Shown here: in pieces, positions 35,369 to 38,624 of the stretch
Layout of the letters: each line of letters opens with the position of its first letter
Position numbering within the stretch: the first letter of the stretch is position 1
From: Hyphomicrobiales bacterium
GTDB lineage: Bacteria; Pseudomonadota; Alphaproteobacteria; Rhizobiales; Devosiaceae
Direction: 5' to 3'
NCBI GenBank assembly: GCA_027065555.1
Contig: JAMONS010000058.1
Coordinates: 1-38,624 of the forward strand
Length of the DNA stretch: 38,624 nucleotides
Notes under the pieces: model-generated
What the model was told of the DNA's origin: nothing
Database searches by the model: none
The model's input: the letters and a program-made list of their open reading frames with translations, nothing else
Made by a program: the position numbers and the translations under genes

Positions 35369-35413
35369 GTCCGCACCAGAGTGTTTTGTGAGTGATAATA
35401 GCCAATCAAAATC

Positions 35414-35869
35414 TTAAATCGAAGCAAGCAATGCTTCAATAAATGATGTATCTTCACCAAATGATGGTGTGCGTCTTGTTTCAATAGCAATTACCTTGCC
35501 ATCTTCAAGGCCATAAACTGCCTTATCGGTTACACGGCGGTTTTTATCAAAATAAATTGCAAGCACTGTGCGGCTCTGAATTGTAGTCAGCCCAAAGGCT
35601 GTTTCTTCAATTTTGGTTTCAACATAATAAAAAGCAGTTTCTTTAGCAAAATTGCTTTTAGTTTGTGGTGATCCAAGCACCGCAATAACCAAGTCCTCAC
35701 TTTGTCCGGGACGAATTTGATCCATTGCGCTTTGCGGGATAGAATAACCTTGAGTTCGTTGATTTACGAAACCGGAACAGCCATAAAGTGTGAGAGAAAA
35801 AATTGAGATAATTGCTAATTTTATAAATGAGCTGAAAATCCTGCCATTAATATTTCTTATCGCTAACAT
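35414..35869 (-). CDS. bamE: Outer-membrane assembly lipoprotein BamE (SmpA/OmlA)
   Basis: BamE is a lipoprotein of the BAM complex that inserts beta-barrel proteins such as the porin in this window. The 151-residue protein has a lipoprotein signal with lipobox LYGC (acylated Cys31). The mature SmpA/OmlA domain starts near GYSIPQSAMDQIRPGQSEDL and includes VLGSPQTKSNF and the YYVETKIEETAF strand. The C-terminus continues beyond the core with TRRTPSFGEDTSFIE. It is divergent from the cytochrome bc1 chaperone gene, the usual rhizobial arrangement. A second, broken copy of its tail lies at 34935. Confidence 0.92.
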   Translation of the reverse strand: MLAIRNINGRIFSSFIKLAIISIFSLTLYGCSGFVNQRTQGYSIPQSAMDQIRPGQSEDLVIAVLGSPQTKSNFAKETAFYYVETKIEETAFGLTTIQSRTVLAIYFDKNRRVTDKAVYGLEDGKVIAIETRRTPSFGEDTSFIEALLASI

Positions 35870-36019
35870 GAATTAAAATCTCCAATTTGACTTTTCTAAC
35901 ACAATACATATCTATTATAATAATTGCTAACACTTGTTTAGCCGTCAAACTATCTATATGGCAAGCAGGTAAATGTAACAAGTTAATCACCTAACAAGTT
36001 TTATAAGGAAAAGCCAAAC

Positions 36020-36547
36020 ATGATATGGCCGTTCAAGAAAAAATCAGTAAATGAAAAGCATGTTTTATCCATCTATAACGCTATTGTGGCACAATCTCGG
36101 CAAGTGCCATTTTATAGGGATATGAAAGTTCCTGATAGTGTTACGGGGCGTTTTGATATGATTTCATTACATATGTGCCTTGTGTTGCGCCAATTACGCT
36201 CAGATGATAAAAATGTGAAGCAATTCACACAAGATCTATTTGATTTGTTTTTCAAAGATATGGATAGCTCTTTACGTGAAATTGGGGTGAGCGATGTTGC
36301 TGTTCCTAAAAAAATCCAAAAAATGGGCTCGCTTTTTTATGGGCTTTTGGGAAAACTTACCAACGCTCTTGATGATGAAGACGAAGCAGCGCTCATTGAA
36401 ATTCTTAACAATAATATTTATGATGGCTCAAGCCAAGAAAATGCTTTAACTATGGCTAAATATGTAAATAAAACAGTGTCTTATCTAAAGGAACAAAAGC
36501 AAGAAGATATTATGTTAGGTCAGATATCATTTGGAGAAAACCTGTGA
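36020..36547 (+). CDS. Ubiquinol-cytochrome c chaperone family protein (CBP3/UQCC1-like)
   Basis: The 175-residue homologue of mitochondrial Cbp3/UQCC1 is an assembly factor for the cytochrome bc1 complex. Marks are MIWPFKKKS at the start, YNAIVAQSRQVPFYRDM, VPDSVTGRFDMISLHM, LVLRQL and FDLFFKDMDSSLREIGVSD. AAGGAAAAG precedes the ATG. Its stop overlaps the next start (GTGA), so the two are coupled. The role in bc1 assembly is inferred from the mitochondrial family. Confidence 0.9.
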   Translation: MIWPFKKKSVNEKHVLSIYNAIVAQSRQVPFYRDMKVPDSVTGRFDMISLHMCLVLRQLRSDDKNVKQFTQDLFDLFFKDMDSSLREIGVSDVAVPKKIQKMGSLFYGLLGKLTNALDDEDEAALIEILNNNIYDGSSQENALTMAKYVNKTVSYLKEQKQEDIMLGQISFGENL

Positions 36548-37086
36548 ATATCCCCTTAAATGATAGCGTTGATTTAGATGTAATAATGCGGGTTGATAAT
36601 TTGCCAAGTAAAGGTCGCAGATTAAAAATACAGGCGAGCGAAGCGCAATGTAGCAAAATAGCAAAACACCTAAAAATTGATGGGCTTGAAAAGTTCTATG
36701 CTAAATTATTAGCCAAACCAATTAAATCTGGTTTTATTGTCAGTGGTGAATTAAAGGCTACAATTAGCCAGCAAAGCGTTGTTACATTCAAGCCAGTAAT
36801 TCAACATATAGAGGAAGATCTAAAACGCCTTTTTTTACAAGGAAATAGAGATGAAACTCACAATGGTGTAGGTTCTGAAAGCTTTATTGATTTAGAGGGC
36901 GGTGATTTGCCTGATTATTATAATGAGACAGAAATAGACTTTAGTAATTATTTGCTCGAAGTTTTGGCATTAGCAATAGATCTTTTCCCAAAAAATGCTG
37001 GCGAAAAAATTGAATTAGCAAAAAGCGATTATGAAAATGAAAAGCCCTCACCTTTCGCAAAATTAAAAAACCTAAAGCTTAATTAA
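36544..37086 (+). CDS. YceD-like DUF177 protein
   Basis: The 180-residue protein belongs to the DUF177/YceD family, which is found next to rpmF or plsX across bacteria and has been linked to 23S rRNA metabolism. Here it lies before plsX, in place of the yceD-rpmF-plsX order of enterobacteria. Seen: GFIVSGELKATISQQSVVTF and an acidic middle with a LALAIDLFPK helix. The Cys residues of zinc-type members are absent, apart from one near the N-terminus. GTG 36544 overlaps the previous stop by 4 bases. Confidence 0.82.
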   Translation: MNIPLNDSVDLDVIMRVDNLPSKGRRLKIQASEAQCSKIAKHLKIDGLEKFYAKLLAKPIKSGFIVSGELKATISQQSVVTFKPVIQHIEEDLKRLFLQGNRDETHNGVGSESFIDLEGGDLPDYYNETEIDFSNYLLEVLALAIDLFPKNAGEKIELAKSDYENEKPSPFAKLKNLKLN

Positions 37087-37300
37087 AACAGTTTTATATT
37101 GTTGCAGACAGTTTATAATATTGATTGAGATAAATCCTTCAAAGGTATAGATAGGATATTCGTGCCATAGCGTTTCATTATGATTCGATACCGGCGACCA
37201 GCCTTAGCGGTGTGAGCGTAGAAAAGAATAAAGAGGTGGGGGTGTTGGGGACGGGAGCGAAGCGACCAACGGCGACAAGAATAAAGTGAGTTTAATATTT
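37087..37300 (+). repeat. Gap before plsX with a copy of the G+C-rich repeat
   Basis: From about 37213 to 37286 the element of the der region recurs: GTGAGCGTAGAAAAGAATAAAG, then GGTGGGGGTGTTGGGGACGG, then GAGCGAAGCGACC, AACGGCGACAAG and AATAAAG. The inner stem has one mismatch (GGACG/CGACC) and the outer has a G-T pair. It ends at the plsX ribosome site (AAAGTGAG). No gene or promoter was recognised in the rest of the gap. Confidence 0.8.
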
Positions 37301-38365
37301 ATGAGCGATATAATAACAATATCAGTAGATGCAATGGGTGGCGATAATGGCGCAAAAGTCGTTTTACACGGTGCCTCCTTATTGCTGAGCGATCATAAAA
37401 ATGTGAAATTCCTTTTTCATGGGCGAGAAGAGATTTTAGCGCCTTTATTAGAAGAGTACCCTAAATTAAAGAGCGTTTCAAAACTTATCCATGCTGAAAA
37501 AGTAATAGAAATGCACGAAAAACCAGCAAGAGCCTTGCGTCAAGGTCGCGGCAAATCCTCTATGTGGTCAGCTTTACAAGCGGTTAAAGATGGCGAGGCA
37601 CAAGTTGCGCTTTCGGGTGGTAATACTGGTGCTTTAATGGCAATGGCAACTTTTTGTTTGCGCCCAATGGAAAATATCTCACGCCCCGCCATAGCAGCAA
37701 TTTGGCCATCTATGCGAGCAGATATTGTGGTTCTTGATGTTGGCGCAACGGTTGGTGGTGATGCGCGCCAATTAGTTGATTTCACTATTTTAGGTAGCGC
37801 TTTAGCTAGAGCGTTGTTTGATTTAGATGAGCCAAGCGTCGGCCTGCTCAACGTTGGTGTTGAAGAAGTAAAAGGGTTAGAGCAGGTAAAAGAAGCTGCT
37901 GCTATGTTGGCTCAAGCTAAAGATGCTGGTTTTGCCTATCATGGTTTTGTTGAAGGCGATGATATTGGCAAGGGAACTGTTGATGTGGTGGTAACTGAGG
38001 GTTTTACAGGTAATATTGCCCTTAAAACTGCCGAGGGAACGGCTCGCCAAGTCGGATCATACTTACGAAACGCCCTAAAGGCTGATATCTTATCAATGAT
38101 AGGAGCTTTTTTTGCTTCAAAAGCCCTTAGAGCATTAAAGCAAAAAATGGATCCTCGCACCAATAATGGCGGTGTATTTTTGGGGCTAAACGGCATTGTG
38201 ATAAAAAGCCACGGCGGCACCGATGAAATAGGTCTTAAAAGTGCTATGGAATTAGCCTATGAAATGGCGCAAGATAATTTATTAGAAAAAATAAATGATG
38301 GCGTGCAAAAATTTTCAATAAGTCAACAAGAGCAAAAAGATAAAGAGGAAAATCTGAGTGAGTAA
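37301..38365 (+). CDS. plsX: Phosphate acyltransferase PlsX
   Basis: PlsX makes acyl-phosphate from acyl-ACP for phospholipid synthesis at the membrane. It has 354 residues. The N-terminus ISVDAMGGDNGAK is diagnostic, with ALSGGNTGALMA, the VLDVGATVGGDARQLVDF segment and VVTEGFTGNIALKTAEG further on. ATG 37301 has AAAGTGAG 10 bases upstream, and an in-frame GTG at 37286 lies inside that site. fabH overlaps its last 8 bases. The plsX-fabH pair is widespread and couples phospholipid and fatty acid synthesis. Confidence 0.96.
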   Translation: MSDIITISVDAMGGDNGAKVVLHGASLLLSDHKNVKFLFHGREEILAPLLEEYPKLKSVSKLIHAEKVIEMHEKPARALRQGRGKSSMWSALQAVKDGEAQVALSGGNTGALMAMATFCLRPMENISRPAIAAIWPSMRADIVVLDVGATVGGDARQLVDFTILGSALARALFDLDEPSVGLLNVGVEEVKGLEQVKEAAAMLAQAKDAGFAYHGFVEGDDIGKGTVDVVVTEGFTGNIALKTAEGTARQVGSYLRNALKADILSMIGAFFASKALRALKQKMDPRTNNGGVFLGLNGIVIKSHGGTDEIGLKSAMELAYEMAQDNLLEKINDGVQKFSISQQEQKDKEENLSE

Positions 38366-38624
38366 AATAGAAATTAAATCTATTGTTAGATCCGTTGGCT
38401 CTTATTTGCCCAAGCGCATTTTAACCAATGATGAATTAGCAAAAACAGTTGATACATCTGATGAGTGGATTTTCCAAAGAACAGGGATACATGAGCGCCG
38501 CATTGCCGCAAAAGGCGAATTTACCTCTGATCTTGCATATCATGCAGCAATCGATGCACTAAAAAATGCTAATTTAAGCACCAATGATATAGATTTAATT
38601 ATTGTCGCAACCACCACTCCCGAT
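38358..38624 (+). CDS. fabH: 3-oxoacyl-[ACP] synthase III (FabH), N-terminal part, cut by window edge
   Basis: FabH condenses acetyl-CoA with malonyl-ACP to start fatty acid synthesis. The first 89 codons are present from GTG 38358. Seen: VRSVGSYLPKRILTNDELAK, then VDTSDEWIFQRTGIHERRIA (the family signature), FTSDLAYHAA and IDLIIVATTTPD; the catalytic Cys lies beyond the window. The start overlaps the plsX stop by 8 bases and AAGAGGAAAA lies upstream. Identification is secure although partial. Confidence 0.94.
   Translation, partial: MSKIEIKSIVRSVGSYLPKRILTNDELAKTVDTSDEWIFQRTGIHERRIAAKGEFTSDLAYHAAIDALKNANLSTNDIDLIIVATTTPD

Overview
The window is a stretch of AT-rich chromosome from an alphaproteobacterium, most likely a low-G+C member of the Hyphomicrobiales (Rhizobiales). 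The evidence is gene content and order, not a database search. It carries the rhizobial blocks dapA-smpB-uracil-DNA glycosylase-rpoZ-rsh-pyrE-acpS-lepB-rnc-era-recO-parC, glyA-nrdR-nusB and bamE / ubiquinol-cytochrome c chaperone / YceD-like / plsX / fabH. It also has an LdtR-type MarR regulator, a Porin_2-like porin and a leucyl(arginyl)-tRNA-protein transferase. Nearly all genes are core housekeeping genes; no phage, insertion sequence, CRISPR array, rRNA or tRNA gene was recognised.

Layout. 1-495: 3' end of guaA. 668-2409: a nucleoside hydrolase and an exported L,D-transpeptidase, divergently arranged. 2521-5116: a YfgM-like TPR membrane protein and the double GTPase Der, separated by a cluster of G+C-rich repeats. 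5661-6980: a porin behind a 544-bp repeat-filled leader region. 7318-11187: an envelope operon of a 1070-residue BON/OmpA mosaic protein, a 34-residue membrane microprotein and a membrane-anchored helix-hairpin-helix protein. 11339-13372: a soluble lytic transglycosylase, divergent from dapA-smpB. 15139-25336: uracil-DNA glycosylase (minus strand), then a long plus-strand run for transcription, stringent response, pyrimidine and CoA-dependent steps, secretion, RNA processing, recombination and topoisomerase IV. 25373-29614: a minus-strand group of an EEP-family membrane protein, Bpt, an SLC13/RCK_C permease and an RDD protein. 29871-34932: a small membrane protein, LdtR, a 64-residue protein, glyA, nrdR, nusB and an MFS carrier with a methionine-rich loop. 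34935-38624: a decayed bamE tail, an ABM-fold protein and intact bamE on the minus strand, then the cytochrome bc1 chaperone, YceD-like protein, plsX and the start of fabH.

The least ordinary features are four. (1) A G+C-rich structured repeat is clustered upstream of der, occurs again before plsX, and is also inserted in frame inside der, in the linker between its two GTPase domains. (2) A degenerate second copy of the bamE 3' end lies beyond the ABM gene. (3) nrdR directly abuts nusB, without the riboflavin genes usually found there in rhizobia, and an MFS carrier resembling the CcoA/RfnT group with a Met-rich loop follows. (4) A second family of C-rich/G-rich hairpin repeats occupies several intergenic gaps. 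Starts were re-chosen by ribosome-binding site and family N-terminus for the L,D-transpeptidase, der, the OmpA-like gene, the helix-hairpin-helix gene, rpoZ, pyrE, era, the RDD gene, the 64-residue gene, glyA and plsX.
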